From the NCBI GenBank assembly GCA_037179385.1, contig CM074181.1:50736394-50800393 (forward strand): a stretch of DNA of 64,000 nt, in the 5' to 3' direction. This document shows, piece after piece, positions 47,646 to 59,165 of the stretch (positions within the stretch are counted from its first letter, which is position 1; every line of letters begins with the position of its first letter). The position numbers and the translations under genes were made by a program. A model generated the notes under the pieces. The model ran no database searches. It saw only the letters and a list, made by a program, of their open reading frames with translations, and had not been told where the DNA came from. Origin of the DNA: Holothuria scabra (Eukaryota > Echinodermata > Holothuroidea > Aspidochirotida > Holothuriidae).

Positions 47646-48479
47646 TGCGCGATGTACTGTAACTGGAATTTTAATACTGTTACAGTGCAAGCTGAGCGAT
47701 GAAATTTTAAATACTTCATATGACTCTCGGGCTAGGGCATCATTTACGGTATTCACCCAATGATCCAATGTCAAAATAGTAGGATGAAAAGCAAAGAAAG
47801 ACAAAACATTGTCCACCAGTGTGAATTCATGACATCACACCTGCTTGCTTCAAGTTTTCTTTTTAAGGAAAAGGTACCGTATCAACTTCAACACGTTCAA
47901 TTACTACAGTAAAAGGCTATTTCGAGAAGCGAATAAATGTTACTTTCACTGGATTACCCTGTCCGGAAACAACTTTTGGCTGAATGTTTGCAATTTTTCA
48001 CTGAATCTTGTATCAGCGAATTAAGCTGTTAGGGTGCAGAGTTGATTTGCATTTGAATGTGCTCCCATGTCATTCAAGGTGTGCGAAGGAGGAGCGATTG
48101 AAGTAGAGTCCTACTCCCAGTACCTCTAGGTCAGGGAATTTAGGTCGTGGGATTTTCATAAAACCTTCCGCAAAATTACAGGTTTTGAATTTTTCGGGGA
48201 CCCCCTCAGGTTATGAGTCTGACATTAAGACAAAGTAACTTTTAATTTGCCTGGCGAGAAAAAGTATTGTAGGTCGCTCCGCTCCTGCCCCCTACACGTC
48301 GACATGAGGCAGCATGTAGCCTACTTCACTGTATGAGAATGATCTACTGTAATAACACATTGTGGTCTTGAATGCTCACCATGAAGCACCAGGCTGAGGT
48401 TAGGTCTGGATGAGGATTAAGTTTTACGCAGCTGTGGGAGCTAGGGCTTAAATGAGTATGTAATATATGAGAATATGAA
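47646..48479. other. Probable intron of the sulfotransferase gene
   Basis: No upstream exon with an ATG, a membrane segment and a phase-2 donor could be recognised here, so the intron probably continues further. Confidence 0.4.
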
Positions 48480-48745
48480 CTATTTGGGGTGAGCAAATCT
48501 CATCCAAAACTACAATTTTAGCAGTAGTCTACAAATATTTTCAATTGGCACAGTGTTTTGATTGACAGCAAATAAAAAATGCAGCGTACCGTAGCTCATA
48601 TTACACAGCATACACTGTACTGTGGCCTTGTTCAGATTACAGATTAGGGTCTTGTGTAAATCACAAGGGAGGGATAAACTGGGTTGTGTACGGTTGAGGA
48701 TGAGACCTCGACAATTGTGAGAGGGGTTTAGATAAGTAGGTTGAG
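48480..48745 (+). repeat. TTAA-type MITE family, diverged copy
   Basis: Matches the interior of 49549-49851: CAATTGGCACAGTGTTTTGA, TTGACAGC, GATGAGGAT and GGGGTTTAGATAAGTAGGTT. Termini are too altered to place. Confidence 0.65.
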
Positions 48746-49548
48746 AGAATCAAAACTGGCTGGGGTAAAGTGGCGGCGCTAGGGAGCGCATGAGGTTGCA
48801 TTTGCTCCTCAGATTGGTCCCCCTCTCAGTACACTCAATGTGTGGACTAGCTGTTCGCCAGTTATCACTTTGGTCAACCGATCAAATTCGTAATATACAC
48901 CCTTCATGGAACTTATTTTTTCACACAGAAGTACAATATGCTTTAACACCTGAGTTTCCGGGGGTCAAACCCCCTGGAGCTCACAAGGGGGATCATCCCA
49001 TGGGCCCCACTTGCTGGAGAGCGCGCTCCGCGTTTGCTCTGCGCTAGAAAAATTTTCCCCTCGTTTTCCTTTGCCCTTGGTTTCCCCCCAATTTCGACAT
49101 TCAACTTTTGTGGGGATGAATAAAAGCCATTAATGCTAATACTCTTAGGTCTACTAATTCCTACGGAAATCTTTCATGATAAGCTACTTATTCGTCTTAC
49201 GGAAATTTTCTCTTATCCGTTGGCTTCAATTTGATGTCAATTCACAAGAAACATCATCCATGTCTAGTAACCATACTGCAATTTGCTTACCCAAAATATT
49301 GCTCAGATAAGCACGCTGAGGCCCCCACTAATTAAGTGATACAAGGTACTTAAAAAAACTACGTTAGAGACGGCTGTTTTGCTGAAATAATTTAACAAAA
49401 CCTGTTCTTTAGCAAAGAAGGAAAAAATGCACAGGCAGCAGAAAAATTTCACTTTAAATTTCGGAAGTTTTCTGAAATATCATAAAATGACAACGTATTT
49501 GCATTGTGACCACATTTTCTAATCTATATTACTGGTACACTATAAGTC

Positions 49549-49851
49549 TTAAAGGGCCATTCCTCTCACCCCAAACTGCAGTTCTTGTAGGGGTACCGAA
49601 ACTCTCAATTTGCCCAGTTCTTTGATTGACAGCTAATTCAAACAATGCAGAATACCAAAGCTTATGTTACAAAGCATGAACTGTACTGAGAGTGTTTTGA
49701 TTATACACTTTAAGCTTTTCTATACTCACCCTAAAGAAATAAACTAAGATTGTGTCTGGATGAGGATGAATTTCAGACAATTCTGGGAGGGACTTAAGTA
49801 AGAAGGTTAGGAGAATTGGTTCTGTTTGGGGTGAGAGAATCAGGCCTTTAA
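49549..49851 (+). mobile_element. 303-bp MITE with TTAA ends
   Basis: Begins TTAAAGGGCCATTCCTCTCA and ends GAGAATCAGGCCTTTAA, imperfect inverted repeats with TTAA at both edges. A TTAA target fits piggyBac- or Kolobok-type enzymes. Related copies: 48480-48745, 54074-54384 (inverted), 57250-57460 (inverted). Non-coding. Confidence 0.85.
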
Positions 49852-50618
49852 TTTATGAAGTGTAGCTTGCTTCAAAATATTTCATACGTAAATTTTCCTT
49901 AAATTTGTCAAGACTTCTTTCACATAGCAACAAAGCCAGGTTCCACACATTTAGCTGGAAGACTGTTCCACGCATCAACAACACTTTTTTACTTACAGAT
50001 TGCTTTAAAATAACCTCTGAAACATGAACATGGTTGGAAATTTATTTTAGGTATCAGCATCTGTCTAACGAAAACTCGTGTGATATATCATACCGCGAAG
50101 GGTGACTTTGACACATATACAGTACCGTATGATTTGATGCGTACATGTATATTTAGTGGTAAGATATGTGTTGTGGTATGATGTGTGGGTTAATTTTAAA
50201 TTAATCATGTATAACGTCGTGAGCACCGCGATTGCGAAGGGCTAAGCCCTAAATGGGTGGAACCCATGGAAAGCCCCGTGAACGGGTGTCCATGAGCGAA
50301 GCCTTTGGAAGTTCTTAGGTTAAGATTTCAGAGACTTCAGAAGGATTACCCGGGACGTAAATTTTCCGACGTAATACTCCTATCTTTAAGTACATTATAT
50401 TTGTGAGAAGTGTTGAGCTCGTAGCTCTGTGTCTAATGTGAACTACCTTTCAAAAGATACCAAATTTGATGTAAAATATTGAGTCGATTTCTACCCGAAG
50501 TGGAACTTTAATTTATAACCCATGGGCTCCCCCTATACATGTAGTCGCTTAGCGATGTAAAACAACTGGAGACTCATCGGCAATATATAGGACACTATCA
50601 GGGTTCAAAACTCCCATA
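49852..50618. other. Unassigned intergenic sequence
   Basis: At 50228-50310 a G+C-richer stretch with AAGGGCTAAGCCCT and GAACCCATGGAAAGCCCCG resembles hAT-like interiors, but no ends were seen. Confidence 0.4.
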
Positions 50619-50625
50619 GTAAGAC

Positions 50626-52023
50626 CAGGGAGTTGCAACAGATGGAGTTCTGACTTCCTTTTTTTATTGCTTACATCACTCAAACACTACTTAACCCCCC
50701 ATCAACTGCTTTTCTTAAGTCTTTACATTCCTCAGTCACCACACAGCCCCCCTGGGACCTAAAACTTCACTTTGGAGTGTAACTAGTAGCCGCCAACAAA
50801 GGTTTTAACCATTACGTAATACTTCGACTAGCAGAAGTGATATCTGTGGTGCTGAATCTGTCTCTATCAGAATACACATGCGCAAAAGGTAGGGGATGCA
50901 TATGCATAGAATAAACACATGTGCAGTAATTGCTAACGATTTCCTCTAATTCATGCAAAAAAAAAAAAACGCATTTTAATCGGATTTTCCATTAAAATTC
51001 TATTGCAGACCGAAGAGGATATGTTTATACTCAATAAAGGTTCACAATTCGAAATTTTTTGCTCCCGAAAAGAGGGATTTTCGTGACATTGCGCATCAAA
51101 TCGCATAACTAGACCATGTTCAAACGATAGCTTACACACTACTGAACACTGGCGACCAAAGTTTCAAAAATAGCTATCAAAATATAACTTTTTTCGAGCT
51201 TTTCCGAGTTGTTACCATGGATACGCTATTTTACACTTTGATCGGGCGCCATCTGATGCTCTATTGGCGTTATAATCGGTCATTTTTGTTCGTTAGATAT
51301 TCGGCAAAATACCTCATTCTTAGTGTATAGATGAAAAAAGGAGCTTTGTACTTACATTTTTCAAGCTAGCAAACATTTTCACTCTTAAAAATTCCTTTTT
51401 TCCCAGACTTTCTTAGATGTATCCAAACGGTAACAAAAATGAGTTAACAGTCAATAAAGCTGAGAAAGTTCGCATCGGTTTGCACCTGGTTTGCATGGCC
51501 CGACTTTATCATGTCCGACTCCAAATTTCTTCCTAGCTCTTTGGGAAGAAATCAGTCTCTTTAAAAAAATTTTTGGATTATTCTAGCTTAGATTGAATAA
51601 TATTTCCTTAGATATTCCTGTAAGACACGGATCAAAACATAACACATGGAGTTTTAGTTGTGCGGATGCAAATGCCTGCTTAAAAGTTATATCGTCGCTA
51701 CACAAAAACTGTCAACAAACTACACAGTCAGGTGCACATAATATACAGATACCATGGTACTAAGTAAGCTGCCATTGACTGCTGTACTGATTTATACATT
51801 ACTATATACCACTACACACAGACCCACGTACAGCACAGTGTTACTCCCTGGCAAGAATAACACTATTATGTAATACTCAGGGCGGGCAGGAGTGAGAGCG
51901 ATGACACATTGATATGCTAACGGACCCTCGGGCAGTAGGTTTATTACGTAGTTTACCGTCAATCTAACTAGTTGGATTCAAGGAAGAATTGAAAGTCAGA
52001 ACTCCATCTGTTGCAACTCCCTG
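50626..52023. mobile_element. 1.4-kb element with 31-bp perfect TIRs
   Basis: The first 31 bases, starting CAGGGAGTTGCAACAGATGG, are perfectly mirrored at the right end. They are flanked by the exact 7-bp duplication GTAAGAC (50619-50625 and 52024-52030). The base after the right duplication continues CAGGGA, so the target already held an element-like string. No transposase; the longest frames are about 60 codons. CAGGG ends are hAT-like but a 7-bp duplication is not typical of hAT. Confidence 0.92.
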
Positions 52024-52603
52024 GTAAGACCAGGGACATTGAGCTCACACTTGAGTGGCACCTCCCTAATGAAACAGCCCACTATTCGTCTATCACGGTG
52101 GAAACAGGGAAGTAATGAGATCACGTGAGTGCTTGTTTCACAATGACCTGTATTTGCTGTCTAATCAGACAGGTCGTCTGATATCATTATATGCGTGACA
52201 TAAGAGGGGTGTTTCCCTGTTGGCATTAATCCTTAACAAATGCAATAACTATTGTAGTGTTACGGTTGGTCAAACTCTCTTGTGGAAAACAATGGAACCA
52301 CGGCACAAAGAGCTACTGTGTGTGTGCGTGTGTGTGTATAGTTCGCTCTGGTGTAGCGGCATGGAACTGACACGAACTTAGGGTCATAGTTTAGGTAACT
52401 GAGTAAAGGGTGGCAATAAAGTCAGTATAAGGTAAGCATGGAAGTAGGCCTACTACCTCCGAGGTAGTACTTCCATAAGGTGAGTACAACAAGAAGACAC
52501 ATCTAGTATGTTCTCGTCTGAAAATTGTCTCGTCTGCGTCAAGTTTCAGCTAAATTCAGACGGAATTTCATACGACCCAGCTCCCTTGGTCCGCGTACAC
52601 ATT

Positions 52604-52985
52604 TAAAGGGGCTCATTGATTTGATTTCGATAACTTAATGAGAGTGTTAAAGGGTCACTACCACTTGACAATCCTTACAGTTGGAGTAAATGAGTCAAGT
52701 TTCATATCCAATATTTGCGGAAAGGTTGAAATTTTGGATTTTCTTGTGTCCAGACTTTTAACGGTTTTGTGCATAATTTGAAAAAGTGTCTGGTCTCGAA
52801 TTTTTGAAAACTGAATTTCACTGTTAATTACTCACTCATTAAGCAGTTATTTATATGTAGGCCTACTGTAGGACATGGGAATTGTCTAAGTTTGACCATT
52901 TGTCATTGGTACATGAAGAAAATTTAACAGGTCTGGAAAAATGTGTTGAATTTTATGAAACAACTCAATGAGCCTTTTTAAATAC
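52604..52985 (+). mobile_element. MITE, GGGGCTCATTGA ends, copy 1
   Basis: TTTAAAGGGGCTCATTGA at the left is mirrored by TCAATGAGCCTTTTTAAA at the right. Interior landmarks are GTCTGGTCTCGAATTTTTGA and ACCATTTGTCATTGGTAC. Copies 2 and 3 are inverted at 53708-54077 and 62999-63360. Confidence 0.8.
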
Positions 52986-53166
52986 GGTGTCCGTTGTGAA
53001 ATTTTATTTGCTGCAACTGGAGCAGTGTCAAAAGTGAAATTAGTTTTTGTTTCAGTAAACAAAAATTAGTTGCCACGGTGGACGGAGGGTTAGGCCTACT
53101 AGGTAAAAAGCTAACAATCATATAACCTGCAGTCAAGTTCCCATGCACACACGCGCCCAAACACAC

Positions 53167-53700
53167 ACACGTTTTATTATAGGGTCAATTTATTAAGAGA
53201 GTCCGATAATTCATCAGCACTACAGAACTGGAATGAATCTGGTCTTGATAAATATTGTAATTTGTCAGAAAGAATGAAGAAAAGTGAAAGAGCTAGAGAA
53301 AAGAAGGCAATTCCAAAAAGAGGCACGTTTCTCCGCTACACCGGGCTCAAACTTCCCAAGATGCGGCCTCCAATGAAAATTACGTCTCTGACATTTTGAC
53401 TCCAAAAGCCAGTGACCATTAACCCATGTAAAATTAGTAATTACCCATAAGACATTTGATTGACTGCAAGCATCTTACTGTCTGACTCTGACCTTTAAAA
53501 TTTACACTAAATTGTTTTCACATCAGTGGTAACTTGAGGGGCACATGTCCGAGGCCATGAATAGACAAAATGTCTTGTAGACACTGTGTCAGAAGATACG
53601 CTTCATACATCGTGCTTTAAACGGTGAAGCATGCATAGGGAATGTATTTAATGAACAATTAAACTTACAGAAATGACGAAAAATAGGCTACACAGGTACC
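53167..53700. other. Unassigned intergenic sequence
   Basis: Nothing supportable between the two MITE copies. Confidence 0.4.
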
Positions 53701-53707
53701 ATACTTT

Positions 53708-54077
53708 AATTTAAAGCGGCTCATTGAGTTGGTTCATGAAATTCAACAAATTTTCCGATACCATTGAGTTTTCTTCACATACCAATGACAAATGGTCTAT
53801 CTTAGACAATCCATATACCCTAAACACAAATAACTGTTTTATGAGTGAGTGCTTAAAGGTTCAAGTCGGTTTTCAAAAATTCGTGACCAGACACTCTTTC
53901 AAATTATGTGCCAAACCGTTAAAAGTCAGGACAAAAGAAAATTCAAAATTTTAGCGTTTTCTGTGACTTTTGGACTTGAAACTTGACTGGTTAAGCTAAC
54001 TATAAGCATTGTTATGTGAAAGTGACCCTATGAGACTCTCATTAAGTTAACGATATCAACTCAATGAGTCTCTTTAA
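53708..54077 (-). mobile_element. MITE, GGGGCTCATTGA ends, copy 2
   Basis: Inverted relative to copy 1: AATTTAAAGCGGCTCATTGA to CAACTCAATGAGTCTCTTTAAA. It abuts the TTAA-type MITE that starts at 54074, so the TTTAAA end of one served as the TTAA target of the other. Confidence 0.8.
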
Positions 54078-54384
54078 AGACCCAATTCTCTCACCCTAAG
54101 CAGTACCAATTCTCCTTAACTTCTTACTTAAGCCCCTCCCACAATTGTTTGAAATTCATCCCCATCCATGCAGACACAATCTCAGTTTATTGCTCCAGGG
54201 TGAGTAAATAAAAGCTCGATGTGTATAACCAAACCAATTCTCAGTACAGTTCACACTGTGCAATATAAGCCTTGGTACTGTGCATTGTTTCAAACAGCTG
54301 TCAATCAAAGAGTTGAGCCAATTGGGACTTTTTGTAAACCACTACAAGAATTGTAATTTTGGAGTGGGAGGATTGGTCCTTTAA
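54074..54384 (-). mobile_element. 311-bp MITE with TTAA ends, inverted copy
   Basis: TTAAAGACCCAATTCTCTCA to GAGGATTGGTCCTTTAA, same family as 49549-49851. Confidence 0.82.
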
Positions 54385-54445
54385 CATATTTCAATAAATG
54401 CAAGTTATGCCGTTTTTCATCGCACTGCATGAGCTCCTGATTTGG

Positions 54446-54480
54446 AGGTCCCACGTGTGTCCCGGTCACACGTGGGACCT
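54446..54480. repeat. Perfect 14-bp-stem hairpin
   Basis: AGGTCCCACGTGTG, loop TCCCGGT, CACACGTGGGACCT. Perfect stem; contains CACGTG twice. No flanking duplication. Confidence 0.85.
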
Positions 54481-54742
54481 GAAACATGAATAAATAATTT
54501 ATACTGGAACAAGCAAAGGTTGTTATTTTACAGAAAATGTTCTGTGATTAATGACTGACTGTGGGCAAAAGGTCTTATTTCACCTCTTTCACCTTATCTA
54601 CAGTATTCATTTTATTATTTATTTCTTATTTCACAAGTTTCGATTTTATCATGAAGAATGTACTTGGTGTCCTAGCAGATTATCAGAAAATTTGTGACAT
54701 GGGTAACCAGGTTCAGTTTTTTATAATCTTCGGTTTGACCCG

Positions 54743-54838
54743 GCCAGGCCTCGAAATCCCTACCTCCCGACTGTAAATAAGACCAGGGAGCTGCATCCCT
54801 GGTCCGATGCTCTAACCATTTGACCATGCAGTCCGACG
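54743..54838 (-). repeat. tRNA-derived SINE head with a palindromic insert
   Basis: On the minus strand: box A TGGTCAAATGGTTAGAGCAT (54835-54816) and, further on, TCGGGAGGTAGGGATTTCGAGG with a box B-like core. The anticodon-arm region is expanded by about 28 bp holding CAGGGATGCAGCTCCCTG. Not a working tRNA. Confidence 0.6.
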
Positions 54839-54849
54839 GTCAGGTTAAT

Positions 54850-55350
54850 GGTCAACGTATGAAGTGTATAAACCGCATCTGTACATACAAGTCGTTAAGG
54901 CGGATGTGACGATTCGTAACCTACTGTGACATCATACTACTGTTTATTAAAAGGACTCATCCTCCAATGTCCTATTACCATTCCAAACTCCAATCCCTTA
55001 GTCCAATATGTTAGTAAAAAGCTAAAAACTGAACAATACAAGAACAACTGACACAACGGCGTCCATCGGAAATCACATTTCGCGTTTGATGTCCCGCTTT
55101 CCACGTCACATCGTGCAATAACTTTGTCAAAATTATCACTCTACAGTGACTGTTACCATGGCAATCTCATTCACTATGTTATGCCTGCTAGTGATCGCAT
55201 TTGTGTTCATGGTAAACACCGCCCAGTAGAGAGAGTGGGTGAACTCGGTTTGTTCAGTCCAACTTCACTTAAAAACACAGACCAGTGGTGGGGAACATGA
55301 CTTAACAAGAAATAATTATGCCTCACAGTCGATCTGCTAGGCAGGGTAAA
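54850..55350. other. Unassigned intergenic sequence
   Basis: No supportable feature. Confidence 0.4.
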
Positions 55351-55360
55351 CACTAATAGA

Positions 55361-56822
55361 CCAGGCGGAGAAGGCGGAGAAGGCGGGGAGGGGGGGGGGG
55401 GGATATCGTCACCCGAAAGCGAAATTTATGAGACCAATATTTAATTTATGAGACGCATCTTTAAAACCAATTTTATTGACGTATTATTTACAGTAGGCTA
55501 TTGGAGTAGAATAACATCAAAATCATGGGTGATCTTCACTCCACTTCCCCCCTTTCGTTCAAGTCTTCTCAAAATCTGCCGATTGAGCAAGCAACGCAGG
55601 TGGGAAGATGTTCGAGATCTTAGTCTGCTTCAAAATGTCATTTGGGTCGCTTTAATTTGACTAAAGAGGGGGAACAGATTGCAGTGGGAGTATTTTCCAT
55701 GGGTGACTTTAGTGAGAGGCGGATAGCAAATTGAAGGCTATGACATAAATTCAGCATGTTATAATTTGATAGCATATATCTTCCGAATTTTTATAATTAT
55801 TTTTTTGTATATTTCCCGCTACAATGCTATCCGAAGTAGTAATCATTGTCCCACAAGGGATCGAGATTTCTTAAGTAAATCCGAACTTCCGGCTCCAGGT
55901 AACACCACCCCTGCAAATAACCCACTTAAATGGATAGTCGCACACTTAAAAAATCGCTCCTGGGCCTACGCTGAGCCCACAGGCAGTTGGGCAATTACCT
56001 CGATCACGCCTTCGTACACATTCATGTGAATGCACATATTCCTCCCTATGCCATAGAGCGGGCCGATTCTGCGAAACGTGTCGATTAAGACTAGGCAAGG
56101 AAAATTACTTTAAATGTTCAATCCGAATGGTTTCATGCAATTTATGTCAAGCATTGATTGGACAACACTGGTACTATACTTGTTCCCCATAAATACAATG
56201 TTATGTATTGCATATAATTAATAACTGGAGAAAGAAGTCAACTTACAAAGCACTATCGTGCGATGACCAACACAGCTCTAGTTGTCGGCATTACACTTAT
56301 ATTATTTAAGTCTTCAAAAGGGGTCAATTGTTCCCAGTTAGGGAGGCATGGGGTGTTCAGATAGCGCCAACCCTGCCGCCTGCTCTAAAATGAGTATCTA
56401 TGGTGTCTATAGGGTGTAAGGCAGATATTTTGATGTAATTTCCCATGACTCAAACCCTCAGCCTATTTCTCTGCTAACATTATAACTTGACCTTTACACT
56501 TACAGTATCTAATAAGCATATTAATATGAATACTAATATTTCCCCGTATTTATTTTGACATCCTTTAACAGAATATAAGAACCAAATCTCACATCAGTTA
56601 ATGACTGGACCGTAAGTATATGGAGAAAACAAGATTTTTGACAAATTGAGGGCGCCCGTTGAACTTTAAACGTCAAAATGGGGCAGAAAAGGCCGGATAT
56701 GGCCCGTATACCCTCGATTTTCGGAATCAGCGACCCAAAATTGACCAAATCCACTTGGTCTCATAAATTTCGCTTTCGGGAGACGACCCCCCTCCTTCTC
56801 CCCCCCCCCCTTCTCCGCCTGG
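55361..56822. mobile_element. 1.46-kb inverted-repeat element, CCAGGCGGAGAAGG ends
   Basis: Ends CCAGGCGGAGAAGG and CTTCTCCGCCTGG, then variable G or C runs, then a second matched block (CCGAAAGCGAAATTTATGAG at 55414 and CTCATAAATTTCGCTTTCGG at 56759). Total inverted length is about 75 bp on each side. A tandem GGAGAAGGC lies at the left end. Target duplication unclear. No transposase frame. Confidence 0.85.
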
Positions 56823-57249
56823 TATAACTACTCTACTTCCAAGATATAATTCAGCATTGTTAACTATATGCCAGTAGTTTTCGTGCCAGTTTGACTTGTG
56901 TCTAGTAAAATTACCGTACGGTCATAGTCAATATATGGGTCCTTATCAGCAAGTACGCCACAATTTAATTGATCTGCTATCAGAGGCGTCGTGCCCATCG
57001 GCGCCCGGGGGCAATAAAATTCAGAGTGGGAAATTCTTATGTGTATAATTCAAGTGATTAATCCGTATGCAGGTATGAAGTTAGTATAGTCATAGTCAGT
57101 TTGAAATCAATTAGCCTAGTCGGGCCGGTCACGGTCTTTATTCAGCGGCAACTCCCTGCTCCATTGCTTATGCATTTAGAGAAATAGATGAAAATTGTGA
57201 TTTTTAGCTGTTGCTTCAAAAGTTCTTTTTTTTTGGGGGGGGGGGGGGG

Positions 57250-57460
57250 GGGTTCAGTTCTTGACCTTTAAGCCTCTCTCACATCTGTCTTAAACTCCCC
57301 CTCATTTAGACGGACAATCTCTGTTAAATGCACCAGAGTGAGTATAAAAGACCTCAATATACAATCAAAACACTCTCAGTACAGTGATTACATGTTTCAT
57401 AATCTACTGCACTCTGCATTGATTTCACATGTTGTCAATAAAGAGCTACCTTAAAGAGAA
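57250..57460 (-). repeat. TTAA-type MITE family, partial copy
   Basis: CAGTTCTTGACC, CCAGAGTGAGTATAAAAG and CACTCTCAGTACAGTGATTA match the interior of 54074-54384. A G run at 57235-57252 replaces the expected left end. Confidence 0.6.
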
Positions 57461-59160
57461 TTCAATAAACCCCAACAATAGCTATATTTCCTCAAAATAT
57501 TATGCACAAGAGGGGTTGCATCTTTTGAAATATTGCAAGTTTGGGTGAACAAATTACTCTTCAGCAACAAGCAACTGAATTTCCATCTAAGGGAAACTTA
57601 TTGCGTGAAAAAGGTCACCATACTGCCTTATTTTTAATTATTTATCACTCTTTGCCAATAAATATTGGTTTTAAAAGGATGAAATTTTCCTGTAAAACAA
57701 ACGCAATATTTCTCTTTAAACCCTTACATTTCATTTGGGAGAGGAAAGAGAAGAAAGCGTGGTGGGGGTGGGGGGTTGGGGAGGAAAACGGGGTGGGGGC
57801 GCTGGCAAAGAATTTAACTGCCTTCCTTTACCCCCTGTCCCCCTCTGGTGACGTCCGACGCTGTCTCTGCAATCTCACTGCGGAGTCAAATTTTAAATAA
57901 AAAAGGCAAAGTGCAATTGGGATTTGCAACTAGTTTAGAGTGTATCGTATTAATGGCAACAATTTCGTAAAGAAATAAAGTGAACAACGGTTTGTAGGAA
58001 TACAAAAGTTGCAGTATGGAGCTGCTACCATTCGGAAAATAGCTCCATTGTAAGGCTTAGATTTAAGTAAATAATTCAGATTCTGTACTACCATGCATTA
58101 GATCAGTACATCGTCCAGTACTCAGCTCTGTGATCAGATGGTATGAACGAAGTGCATCACTAGTTCCGTGGTATGGCCATTGCTATTCTTCATGGGTAAC
58201 TACAATAGTTTCTTTTACGGAGTAACTCCAAAAATGCAGTTTTGAATTCTATCTTACCTACTGAAGTATGAAGTCTGGGTAAAATACGCAATGCACACAG
58301 CGGCGTCTTTTCGCGTGGATGCCGAATGAAAGATTTGAAATCAAATAGGGCCCTAGAACGAAAATGCCAAGAGCGTACATCCATTTCCACGGGGGTAGAG
58401 GTCGGGGGAGGGGTTCACCATTTGCGAATCGCCATTTCCTTCTCCTTTAGAATGATAGTTTAAGCAAAACAGTAATGTTCATGAGTGAAAGAGGAACCAA
58501 ATCTGCGCAGTATGTGGTGAAACCCAATCAAATCGGAGATATATTCCTAGAGACATCGGTAAATCAAGTCACTGGATTTGTGTTCCAAAGTGAGTTCGAG
58601 GGCATCAGAGGTTATATCATGCAATCACATGCCGTTAACATGGGATTATTGAGGTGAAAATAGGTAGAAAAGTTTAAAGAAAAGCAGAAGACCGTCCATT
58701 AATGTGAGGATATGATGTTATATATGCTGGCTTCAAACTCACTTTTTGTTGAAAATGTGACAACTTTGCTTGCTATCTTGAGAACCATACATCCGATTTC
58801 AATGCAAATTTCACCAGAATGCTCAAAAGAAGTACTTCCCTCACATATCACCATTGATGCGACCTAAAACCCTCCTTTTAAGAAAAGGTATTGGAAGGCG
58901 TCTATATGGCAAATGATGCTTAATTCTGCGTAATTTAGTTATAGAACGTAATGGCAATATCTTGGATTAACCTATGATAGCCTAAGCCTATATTATTCAA
59001 ACCCCTCAACAGTTTTAGGGTAGTTTTCATCATTTTTGAATAAACCTGGAGGGGACGGGACCTTTGGAAATGTCACCCCCTTCAAGCAAATGAGGGCCAA
59101 TGAGGGGACGCGGACACACGTCCCCCTCCCCATGATCCACGCCCATAGCCCAGCCATTTA
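57461..59160. other. Unassigned intergenic sequence
   Basis: G-rich run near 57760-57800. Frames of 60-119 codons show no recognisable domain. At 59095-59155 a CCCC-rich stretch ends CATGATCCACGCCCATAG, resembling an element right end without a partner. Confidence 0.4.
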
Positions 59161-59165
59161 GATAG

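Noticed and set aside
50626..52023. Assignment of the 7-bp-duplication element to Dada
   Set aside because: Duplication length is compatible but no transposase or target evidence is present; left unclassified.
55361..56822. TAA target duplication (Harbinger-type) for this element
   Set aside because: Flanks allow several alternative short matches (TAA, ATA) at different offsets; not decisive.
57541..57900. 119-codon plus frame
   Set aside because: Contains a low-complexity G-rich segment and no recognisable domain.
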